DNA of 40,739 nt from Betaproteobacteria bacterium (GTDB lineage Bacteria; Pseudomonadota; Gammaproteobacteria; Burkholderiales; Burkholderiaceae_C), in the NCBI GenBank assembly GCA_009921265.1, contig RFYV01000024.1:1-40739 (forward strand). The letters are read 5' to 3'. This document shows positions 34,085-40,739 of this stretch, one piece after another. Positions within the stretch are counted from its first letter, which is position 1. Every line of letters begins with the position of its first letter. A program made the position numbers and the translations under genes. A model generated the notes under the pieces. The model was given only the letters and a program-made list of their open reading frames with translations. It was not told where the DNA came from and did not search any database.

Positions 34085-36013
34085 ATGACGCCTGAACTTG
34101 GACACTTTTCATTGATTTTGGCTAGTGTGGTTGGATTGATATTAGCTGTTTTCCCTTTGTGGGGAACCATCAACCACAATGTAGCTTGGCAGTCATTGGC
34201 AAGACCTGCAGCAGTGATGCAATTTATATTGGTTGCGTTTTCTTTTGCATGTTTGGCCGCTTCGTTTTTAAACAATGATTTTTCTGTTGCGTATATAGCG
34301 CAGCATTCCAATTCATTGTTACCACGACCCTATCAATTTGCTGCGGTTTGGGGCGGACACGAGGGATCCTTGTTGCTGTGGATTTTGTTGTTGTCGGGTT
34401 GGGCTTGTGCGGTTGCTTTCTTCTCACGCAGTTTGCCGCTTGACATGGTTGCACGCGTATTAGGTGTATTGGGTTGTATTGCAGTGGGCTTCATGCTTTT
34501 TATTCTCACCACGTCTAATCCTTTTAACCGAATTTTTCCGACTCCAGCTGACGGTCGCGATTTAAATCCTTTATTGCAAGACCCCGGTTTGGTTATTCAT
34601 CCACCCATGCTTTACATGGGATATGTAGGCATGTCGGTTGCATTTGCATTTGCAATTGCCGCATTGTTATCGGGTCGATTAGATGCGGCATGGGCACGTT
34701 GGTCGCGACCTTGGACTGTTATTGCATGGACGTTTCTTACCTTTGGTATTGGACTGGGATCATGGTGGGCCTATTACGAATTGGGATGGGGTGGTTGGTG
34801 GTTTTGGGATCCCGTCGAAAACGCATCACTCTTACCTTGGTTGGTTGGCACGGCGTTGATTCACTCACTCATGGTCACCGAAAAGCGTGGAAGTTTTAAA
34901 GCATGGACTGTTCTTCTTGCAATTGCTGCTTTTTCTTTATCCTTGCTCGGCACATTTTTAGTCAGGTCAGGTGTTCTCACATCGGTCCATGCATTTGCAT
35001 CAGATCCTTCACGCGGTATTTTTATTCTGATTTTCTTGGCGGTTGTTGTTGGTGGGTCACTCACATTATTTGCATGGCGCGCACCTCAAGTCACATTGGG
35101 TGGACAAATGGGCGTTGTTTCACGCGAATCTTTTATGCTAGCCAATAGTGTGCTTTTGGTTGTTGCAACAGGCGCTGTTTTATTAGGCACCTTATACCCT
35201 CTTATCATTGATGCGCTTAATCTTGGAAAACTATCAGTGGGCCCGCCTTATTTCAATTTGGTTTTTGCACCACTCATGGTGCCCTTGTTATTTATTTTGG
35301 TACCTGGCACGGTTGCGCAATGGCGCGAGGCTCAATTAAAAACAATCTTTAATAAATTACGCTACTTGGCAGTGGCTGCACTTGTATCAGCCAATGCGCT
35401 GACTATTTATTTAGGACCATGGACATGGACCACGGCGCTTGGATTTTTCTTAGGCCTTTGGGTCGGGTTGAGTTCCTTGCAACATATGGTTGAACGTGTT
35501 CGCAAGCCAGGTCGCATTGGCGGATCTTTTTGGGGAATGCACATGGCGCATTTTGGGCTGGCTGTGTTGGTCATGGGTATTACAGGCGTCAAATCTTATG
35601 AGGTGGAGCGAGATGTGCGCATTGGTATCGAAGATGTGGTCACCATCGCGCCCTACACATTCAAACTCATGGGCATGCAAGATGTGATGGGCCCCAATTA
35701 CAAAGCACAAGAAGCCGAGGTGCATATCCAAAAAAATGGTGTGTATATCAAAACACTCAGGCCGCAAAAACGACGTTACTTTTCTTCTGCGATGCCCATG
35801 ACAGAAGCCGCCATTGATACGGGCTTCATGCGTGATTTGTACGTTTCTTTGGGCGACCCCATACCTGGCGAGCGACCTGAATGGAGTATGCGTGTTTATT
35901 ACAAACCCTTTGTGCCATGGATGTGGGCCGGAATTTTAATGATGGTGGCGGGTGGTTTACTCGCCGCATTAGACAGGCGTTATAGAAAATCAACCCATGA
36001 CACTCAAAAATAA
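34085..36013 (+). CDS. ccmF: Heme lyase CcmF
   Basis: Large membrane protein of 642 residues that, with CcmH and CcmI, ligates heme to apocytochrome c. The WWD motif WGGWWFWDPVENASLL starts at W235. Conserved histidines include H172 in IHPPMLYMGY and H260 in ALIHSLM, the flanking sites expected for the periplasmic heme, plus GGHEGSLLLW at 90-99. About 14 hydrophobic segments are visible, and a large soluble part lies near 500-600. The end overlaps the start of ccmG by 17 bases. Confidence 0.96.
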   Translation: MTPELGHFSLILASVVGLILAVFPLWGTINHNVAWQSLARPAAVMQFILVAFSFACLAASFLNNDFSVAYIAQHSNSLLPRPYQFAAVWGGHEGSLLLWILLLSGWACAVAFFSRSLPLDMVARVLGVLGCIAVGFMLFILTTSNPFNRIFPTPADGRDLNPLLQDPGLVIHPPMLYMGYVGMSVAFAFAIAALLSGRLDAAWARWSRPWTVIAWTFLTFGIGLGSWWAYYELGWGGWWFWDPVENASLLPWLVGTALIHSLMVTEKRGSFKAWTVLLAIAAFSLSLLGTFLVRSGVLTSVHAFASDPSRGIFILIFLAVVVGGSLTLFAWRAPQVTLGGQMGVVSRESFMLANSVLLVVATGAVLLGTLYPLIIDALNLGKLSVGPPYFNLVFAPLMVPLLFILVPGTVAQWREAQLKTIFNKLRYLAVAALVSANALTIYLGPWTWTTALGFFLGLWVGLSSLQHMVERVRKPGRIGGSFWGMHMAHFGLAVLVMGITGVKSYEVERDVRIGIEDVVTIAPYTFKLMGMQDVMGPNYKAQEAEVHIQKNGVYIKTLRPQKRRYFSSAMPMTEAAIDTGFMRDLYVSLGDPIPGERPEWSMRVYYKPFVPWMWAGILMMVAGGLLAALDRRYRKSTHDTQK

Positions 36014-36587
36014 ATTTCTCATACCGCTGATTCTGTTTTTTGTATTGGTTGGATTTTTAGCGGTTGGACTAAAACGCGATCCACACGAAATTCCTTCGCC
36101 CCTCATCAACAAAGCGGCGCCTGCATTTGAATTGCCAACACTCAGTGGAGATCAAATATTTTCCCCGGCTGATTACAAAGGTAAAGTTTGGTTGCTTAAT
36201 GTGTGGGCTACGTGGTGCGTCAGTTGTCGCGAAGAGCATCCTGTATTGGTTGCATTCACTCAGCAATATCACATTCCTGTCGTGGGTTTGAGTTACAAAG
36301 AAATACAACCCCAAGAAACACAACTTAATCAATTGCCTACCGATAAAAAATTGCAATTAGCTCGACAACGCAGCCAATTATTTTTAAATCGCTTGGGCAA
36401 TCCCTATGTTTTATCAGTCTTGGACATGGATGGACGTGTGGGTATTCAATACGGAGTTTATGGCGTTCCAGAAACTTACGTCATTGATCAGCAAGGCATT
36501 ATCCGATACAAGCATGTGGGTCCAGTCACGCCTGATTTGATCGATAAAAAACTGTTGCCTTTGTTGCGCCAGTTGGAGAAAACATGA
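35997..36587 (+). CDS. ccmG: Thiol:disulfide interchange protein CcmG/DsbE
   Basis: A membrane-anchored thioredoxin-like protein of 196 residues. One N-terminal helix (about 7-24) is followed by a periplasmic thioredoxin fold with active site WCVSC (C74 and C77) in NVWATWCVSCREEHP, and a cis-proline region GVYGVPETYVID. It keeps the apocytochrome CxxCH cysteines reduced for heme attachment. Its start lies within ccmF and its stop overlaps ccmH by four bases. Confidence 0.95.
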   Translation: MTLKNKFLIPLILFFVLVGFLAVGLKRDPHEIPSPLINKAAPAFELPTLSGDQIFSPADYKGKVWLLNVWATWCVSCREEHPVLVAFTQQYHIPVVGLSYKEIQPQETQLNQLPTDKKLQLARQRSQLFLNRLGNPYVLSVLDMDGRVGIQYGVYGVPETYVIDQQGIIRYKHVGPVTPDLIDKKLLPLLRQLEKT

Positions 36588-37039
36588 AACGCATCATTGG
36601 AGCGCTTGTTTTTACTTTTGTTTTTTCAAACGCTTTGTATGCGCGTGAAGCTCATCCGTACTCCGAAGATCCTGTGGTTGAGGCAAGGCTTTTGGTGTTG
36701 GCTGATGAGTTGCGTTGTTTGGTTTGTCAAAACGAATCTTTGGCGTCTTCTCGATCGGAGCTAGCCGACGATTTGCGACGCGAAGTGCGAGATTTAATTC
36801 GTCAAGGAAAAACAGACAATCAAATCAAAACTTTTTTAGTCGAGCGATATGGAGATTTTGTTCTCTACCGACCCGAGGTCAAACCCATCACTTGGATTTT
36901 ATGGTTTGGTCCTTTTTTATTGTTACTGATTGCGATGTGGAGTTTGTGGCGGTATTTGCGTATGCGTCGCGATGCTTTGCTTCAACACCAACAAGCCAAA
37001 GCGCAATCGATAGAAAATCCAATCACACCCCAGGATTGA
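36584..37039 (+). CDS. ccmH: Cytochrome c maturation protein CcmH (CycL)
   Basis: A 151-residue protein with a signal peptide, a helical periplasmic domain and one C-terminal transmembrane helix (WILWFGPFLLLLIAMWSLW). The redox motif is LRCLVCQ with C45 and C48. It reduces or holds the apocytochrome thiols within the CcmFHI ligation complex. This is the short CcmH form; the TPR part found fused in E. coli CcmH is encoded separately as ccmI next to it. One base separates its stop from the ccmI GTG. Confidence 0.94.
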   Translation: MKRIIGALVFTFVFSNALYAREAHPYSEDPVVEARLLVLADELRCLVCQNESLASSRSELADDLRREVRDLIRQGKTDNQIKTFLVERYGDFVLYRPEVKPITWILWFGPFLLLLIAMWSLWRYLRMRRDALLQHQQAKAQSIENPITPQD

Positions 37040-37040
37040 T

Positions 37041-38258
37041 GTGAACCCCATCTATTTATTTTTTTTCGTTGCTTTGTTTCTTTGTGCCATTGTGGTGTTT
37101 GTGTTCTGGCGTGTTATGTCCAAAGCATCAAGCGTTGCTACTGAAGTCAACTTCAAAGATGGCGTGATGTCCAACGTAGCCGTTTTTCAAGAGCAACTCG
37201 CCGAACTAAAAAAAGAATACGGCCAAGGCACTTTATCTGAAACTGAATACGAACTCTCGCATGCCGAACTCACCGAGCGATTGATGCAAGATTCGCAGAC
37301 CCATTCTGAAATTAAAAATGCATCAGCCCCTGCCTCTTCTTGGATTGGTCTGGCTTGGGGGTTTTTAATTCTCATTCCAATCGCTTCGGTTGGTTTTTAT
37401 ATGCTCATTGGCCAACCACTTACGGTGGATCCGCAAGTCGTTGCCGCCATGCAAGGCGATGATCAACTCACACCCGAGCGTCTTCAGAGTATGGCGCAAG
37501 ACTTAGAAAAAAAATTATCGGCGCAACCAGACAATGCTGAAGGGTGGGTGATGTTGGCGCGCGTTCAACGTGCACGCGAAGCTTTTGATCTGGCTGATGT
37601 AGCCATGCAAAAAGCATTGGCATTAACCAAAACCAATGACTTATTGATTGAGCGTGCAGAAATTTTGGCGCAAAAAAACAGCGGACAATTTGAGGGCGAA
37701 CCTTGGGCTATTATTCGCGGCGTTTTACAGTCCGAACCCAACAACGGGAATGCATTGTTGTTAGCGGGCAGTGCCTCTTTTGCGCAAGGCCAATACAAAG
37801 ATGCTTTGAGTTATTGGTTGCGTGTTCAAGCCATATTGCCTGCAGACTCTCCCGACGCCGCGCCATTGGCCGACGCCATCGCACAAGCGCGACAAAAACT
37901 AGGTGCTCCCATTACAACTGGCAAAATCACGGGGCGTGTTTCAATTGCCAAGGAACTTCTTACGCAAACCTCTCCACAAGATACTGTTTTTATATATGCA
38001 ACTGCGGTTGAGGGTTCGCGAATGCCGTTGGCCGTTATTAAAACCACTGTTGCGCAACTGCCCTATGACTTTTTGTTGGATGACAACTCAACCATGAACC
38101 CGCAGTTCAAGCTTTCCTCGCAATCAGAAGTGACGGTTCGCGCTAGAATTTCAAAAACAGGTAATGCAATACCGCAACCCGGGGACCTCACGGCTACGGC
38201 TTCCCCAGTCAAAGTTGCTCAATCGCCTAAATTGCAACTCATCATATCGGGCCCCTAA
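37041..38258 (+). CDS. ccmI: Cytochrome c maturation protein CcmI (TPR)
   Basis: A 405-residue protein that presents apocytochrome c to the heme ligation complex. Two transmembrane helices (about 3-23 and 98-120) flank a coiled-coil-like cytoplasmic loop (FQEQLAELKKEYGQGTLSET). The periplasmic part has TPR-like repeats (NAEGWVMLARVQRA, NALLLAGSASFAQGQYKDAL) and a C-terminal domain from about 290. The start codon is GTG at 37041. A clear terminator follows, closing the ccm operon. System I is complete in this window: ccmA to ccmI are all present and intact. Confidence 0.92.
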   Translation: MNPIYLFFFVALFLCAIVVFVFWRVMSKASSVATEVNFKDGVMSNVAVFQEQLAELKKEYGQGTLSETEYELSHAELTERLMQDSQTHSEIKNASAPASSWIGLAWGFLILIPIASVGFYMLIGQPLTVDPQVVAAMQGDDQLTPERLQSMAQDLEKKLSAQPDNAEGWVMLARVQRAREAFDLADVAMQKALALTKTNDLLIERAEILAQKNSGQFEGEPWAIIRGVLQSEPNNGNALLLAGSASFAQGQYKDALSYWLRVQAILPADSPDAAPLADAIAQARQKLGAPITTGKITGRVSIAKELLTQTSPQDTVFIYATAVEGSRMPLAVIKTTVAQLPYDFLLDDNSTMNPQFKLSSQSEVTVRARISKTGNAIPQPGDLTATASPVKVAQSPKLQLIISGP

Positions 38259-38259
38259 A

Positions 38260-38287
38260 AAAACCTGCTTTTTGGGCAGGGCTTTTT
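38260..38287. terminator. Terminator after ccmI, probably bidirectional
   Basis: CCTGC (38264-38268) and GCAGG (38276-38280) form the stem, preceded by a run of A and followed by GCTTTTT. The A-run upstream gives a T-run on the other strand, so it can also end transcription of the response regulator gene, whose stop is at 38302. Confidence 0.82.
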
Positions 38288-38301
38288 ATGAGAATATTAA
38301 T

Positions 38302-38901
38302 TTAGCTCATTAACAAACCGTGTGATCGCGCAAAGTGAAGCGTTTGGGTGCGACTCTTGACGCCCAGTCTTCTAAATAAACGCCACAAATGAACCTTGAC
38401 CGTGTGCTCGCTGATGCTCAGCTCTGTTGCGATATCGCGATTGCTCAAACCACGATCAAGCATCAATATCAATTGTTTTTGACGCTTAGAGAGCTTGACG
38501 TCACCAATCGCAATTTCAGCTTCATCTTCAGCGCCTTCCATTTTTAGAATATCTTGAATGGCTGCTGAAATTTCTGAAGTATCGGTTGATTTTTCAATGT
38601 ATAAATCTGCACCCGCCTCTAAGCAAGCGTCGCGCGCTTCACCCGATGGCATAGCTGATAGAACAACTAACGGTGTTGCAGGATACATGCCTTTGACTTC
38701 TTGAATCGCTGATGCACCTTTAACGCCAGGCAACAACAAATCAAGAACAAACAGCTCGGGCTCACCGTTTTTGATTAAGGCCGCTTGTAATTCGCTGTAC
38801 TTTTCGAGTTCAACAACTTTAGAGGCGGGCTTTAAACGGCGCAACAGCATACCGATGGCTTGACGCACCAAGGGGTGATCATCAACAACATATAAACTCA
38901 T
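38302..38901 (-). CDS. NarL/LuxR-type response regulator (orphan)
   Basis: A 199-residue two-component response regulator. The receiver has D7 and D8 in YVVDDHPLVRQ, phosphoacceptor D54 in LFVLDLLLPG and K104 in YIEKS. The DNA-binding LuxR-type helix-turn-helix lies near 138-195 (LSKRQKQLILMLDRGLSNRD, then EHTVKVHLWRLFRRLGV). I chose ATG 38901 because AGGAGA lies six bases before it; the frame is open to 38919. No sensor kinase is nearby. It ends the minus-strand series after trpS, from which it is separated by 14 bases. Target genes are unknown. Confidence 0.9.
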   Translation of the reverse strand: MSLYVVDDHPLVRQAIGMLLRRLKPASKVVELEKYSELQAALIKNGEPELFVLDLLLPGVKGASAIQEVKGMYPATPLVVLSAMPSGEARDACLEAGADLYIEKSTDTSEISAAIQDILKMEGAEDEAEIAIGDVKLSKRQKQLILMLDRGLSNRDIATELSISEHTVKVHLWRLFRRLGVKSRTQTLHFARSHGLLMS

Positions 38902-38915
38902 ACAACTTCTCCTGA

Positions 38916-40112
38916 TCAATAATTTAAACCAATGGCCTCGCGCACATCGCGCATGGTTGCTTGTGCCGTGATTCGTGCCCGCTGGGTACCAGCATCTACT
39001 ATCTCACGAACGATCCGAGGATTCAATAGGTAGGGTTCCGCCCTTTGCAGCATAGGTTGCTGCTCAGACAAAATTCCATCTATGACGGGTTGTTTGCACT
39101 CTAAACAACCAATCCCCGCACTCTTGCATCCTTGCGTCACCCAATTTTGAGTTGACGCATCGGAATACACTTTGTGGAACTGCCATACAGGGCAACGTTC
39201 CGGATCTCCTGCATCGGTGCGTTTGACGCGCGCCGGGTCGGTGGGCATACGCCTCACCTTCGTCTCTATAGATGCCTTATCTTCACGAATTGCAATGGCG
39301 TTGTTGTAGCTTTTACTCATTTTGACGCCATCTAAGCCTGGTAATTTGCTAGCTTGCGTGAGTAAAACTTGCGGTTCGGTAAGAATCGCTTTGCCAGTAC
39401 CTTTGAAGTAACCCTCTAAGCGTTCTTTTTGTTTGCTATCTAATTCGGGTGCTTGAGCGATATAGCCCAATGCTCCTTCTAGAGCCTTGGTGTCGCCAGT
39501 TTCTTGGTATTGTTTGCGTGATTTTTCAAATCGTTTGACGCTGTCTTTGGGCAACAGTTCTAAACACGCTTGAACCAAGGCTTCAAAGTTGGGCTCTTTG
39601 CCATACAAATGATTGAAACGTCGGGCCGCTTCGCGTGTGAGTTCTACATGCGATGCTTGGTCTTCACCCACAGGGACATACTTGGCTTTGTAAATCAAAA
39701 TATCAGCCGCTTGCAACAAGGGGTAACCTAAAAAACCATAGGTTGTTAAATCTTTGTCTTTTAATTTTTCTTGTTGATCTTTGTAGGTGGGAACGCGCTC
39801 GAGCCAACTGATGGGAGTACCCATGGCAAGTAAGGTAAATAACTCGGCGTGTTCGGGCAATCGACTTTGCAAAAAGATAGTGCATTGATTGGGATCAAGC
39901 CCAGCCGCGAGCCAATCGATCACCATTTCATACACATTTTTTTCGATTACTTCGCGACTTTCATAATGCGTGGTGAGCGCGTGCCAATCAGCAACAAAGT
40001 AATAACACTCCATTTCAGACTGTAAGCGCACCCAGTTTTTGAGTGCGCCATGGTAATGCCCCAAGTGCAAAGCACCCGTAGGTCGCATACCCGATAAAAC
40101 GCGATCTCTCAT
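38916..40112 (-). CDS. trpS: Tryptophanyl-tRNA synthetase
   Basis: Class I aminoacyl-tRNA synthetase of 398 residues that charges tRNA-Trp. The HIGH motif appears as HLGH (16-19) in RPTGALHLGHYHGAL, and KMSKS is intact at about 263-267 (GVKMSKSYNN). A four-cysteine zone (CPVW, CKSAGIGCLECKQ) lies in the C-terminal third. The protein is longer than the 330-residue E. coli enzyme because of an insertion before KMSKS (near 190-250), which I believe is usual in Betaproteobacteria. It directly follows the site-2 protease gene on the minus strand, a frequent pair in this order. Confidence 0.95.
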   Translation of the reverse strand: MRDRVLSGMRPTGALHLGHYHGALKNWVRLQSEMECYYFVADWHALTTHYESREVIEKNVYEMVIDWLAAGLDPNQCTIFLQSRLPEHAELFTLLAMGTPISWLERVPTYKDQQEKLKDKDLTTYGFLGYPLLQAADILIYKAKYVPVGEDQASHVELTREAARRFNHLYGKEPNFEALVQACLELLPKDSVKRFEKSRKQYQETGDTKALEGALGYIAQAPELDSKQKERLEGYFKGTGKAILTEPQVLLTQASKLPGLDGVKMSKSYNNAIAIREDKASIETKVRRMPTDPARVKRTDAGDPERCPVWQFHKVYSDASTQNWVTQGCKSAGIGCLECKQPVIDGILSEQQPMLQRAEPYLLNPRIVREIVDAGTQRARITAQATMRDVREAIGLNY

Positions 40113-40739
40113 CTATCGATCCAATAAAAATTTGAGTGGACTGAGCGCCCATTCAATAGCGATAAAGGTAAAGCCCATCACAGGCTGCATCCAAATGCTG
40201 GTGACTACGCCCATGAGAACCAAACCCATCACAATAAAAAATCCATAAGGTTCGATGCGTGACACGGTGACTGCAGCGCGCCAAGGCAACAAACCCACAA
40301 GAATACGACCGCCGTCAAGCGGAGGCAGAGGAAACAAATTAAATGCAAACATGACGACATTGACCAAAATGCCGGCGCGGCCCATTTCAATAAAAAACTT
40401 TTCTTCCACACCCATACCAATGAGTGCATAAAGGAATACGCCCCATAAAAGAGCTTGAAAAAGATTGGCCAAGGGCCCTGCGAGTGCGACCCAAATCATG
40501 TCGCGTTTGGGATTATTCAGATGACCAAACTGAACGGGAACAGGCTTTGCATAGCCAAATAAAAATGCGCCATTAGTACCTATATACAGCAACAAAGGCA
40601 TTGCAATTGTGCCGATCCAATCGATATGAACCATGGGATTGAGTGACACGCGGCCCATCATCCAAGCGGTTTGATCGCCCAAAAGTTTTGCCGCATAACC
40701 GTGTGCCGCCTCATGCATCGTAATGGCGAACAATACTGG
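40113..40739 (-). CDS. Site-2 protease family (M50) membrane metallopeptidase, 5' end outside window
   Basis: The minus-strand frame runs off the window edge, so the N-terminus is missing; 208 residues are visible. The zinc motif HEAAH is intact (40700-40720), and NLFPLPPLDGGRILVGLLP supplies the third zinc ligand in the NxxPxPxLDGG motif. Several membrane segments are present. It is the short M50 type without PDZ domains. Such proteins cleave membrane-bound substrates; the substrate here is unknown. The stop is one base before the trpS start, so the two are likely co-transcribed. Confidence 0.9.
   Translation of the reverse strand, partial: PVLFAITMHEAAHGYAAKLLGDQTAWMMGRVSLNPMVHIDWIGTIAMPLLLYIGTNGAFLFGYAKPVPVQFGHLNNPKRDMIWVALAGPLANLFQALLWGVFLYALIGMGVEEKFFIEMGRAGILVNVVMFAFNLFPLPPLDGGRILVGLLPWRAAVTVSRIEPYGFFIVMGLVLMGVVTSIWMQPVMGFTFIAIEWALSPLKFLLDR

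Noticed and set aside
1-40739. CRISPR array, tRNA, rRNA, or intact insertion sequence
   Set aside because: No regularly spaced repeats, cloverleaf-like intergenic sequence, or transposase pattern was seen on either strand by eye.

Overview
The window is a chromosomal stretch of a betaproteobacterium, most likely in the order Burkholderiales. The evidence is a lone Bug-type (TctC family) periplasmic binding protein, the run gpmA / rhodanese / grxC / secB / gpsA with ctpA and moeB behind gpmA, scpA preceded by a DUF3460 gene, and a formate dehydrogenase operon with DUF3305, DUF3306 and a multi-cluster ferredoxin-like protein. Base composition is moderate, well below the GC-rich Burkholderiales, which suggests a low-GC lineage of the order; the genus cannot be fixed from sequence alone. 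No rRNA, tRNA, CRISPR array or intact insertion sequence was seen.

Layout. 1-3899 (+): end of an unknown secreted-looking protein, then nudB, clsB, folE, a BLUF photoreceptor and a DUF429 protein; NudB and FolE act in consecutive early folate steps. 3906-9215: a SulP transporter (-), a secreted thermonuclease (+), and the minus-strand series gpmA, ctpA, moeB. 9320-11510 (+): rhodanese, grxC, secB, gpsA. 11515-14243 (-): scpA, its DUF3460 partner, and a second SulP transporter.

14460-16413 (+) is an AT-richer relic of a HerA/FtsK-type ATPase. The reading frame has several shifts, one of them inside the Walker A motif, and in-frame stops run through to the C-terminus. It sits directly before the formate dehydrogenase locus.

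16416-26040 (+): a complete membrane-bound, periplasm-facing formate dehydrogenase locus. It holds DUF3305, DUF3306, an Fe-S protein, a TorD-like chaperone, a small Tat-signal protein, the catalytic subunit (cysteine type), the Fe-S subunit, a small lipoprotein, cytochrome b and a small secreted protein, closed by a strong terminator. The 140 bases before the Tat-signal gene carry two inverted repeats that look like operator sites.

26070-30441: an MFS transporter and an ABC exporter (-), a Bug binding protein (+) and a small membrane protein (-). 30473-38258 (+): a FemAB-like transferase overlapping a full cytochrome c maturation operon, ccmABCDEFGHI, closed by a terminator. 38302-40739 (-): an orphan NarL-type response regulator, trpS, and a site-2 protease cut by the window edge.

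Taken together, the window supports a respiring organism that can oxidise periplasmic formate into the quinone pool and assemble c-type cytochromes. No confidently new multi-gene system was found. The best leads are the HerA relic, the unexplained small proteins of the formate dehydrogenase operon, the folE-BLUF pair, and the FemAB-ccm coupling.
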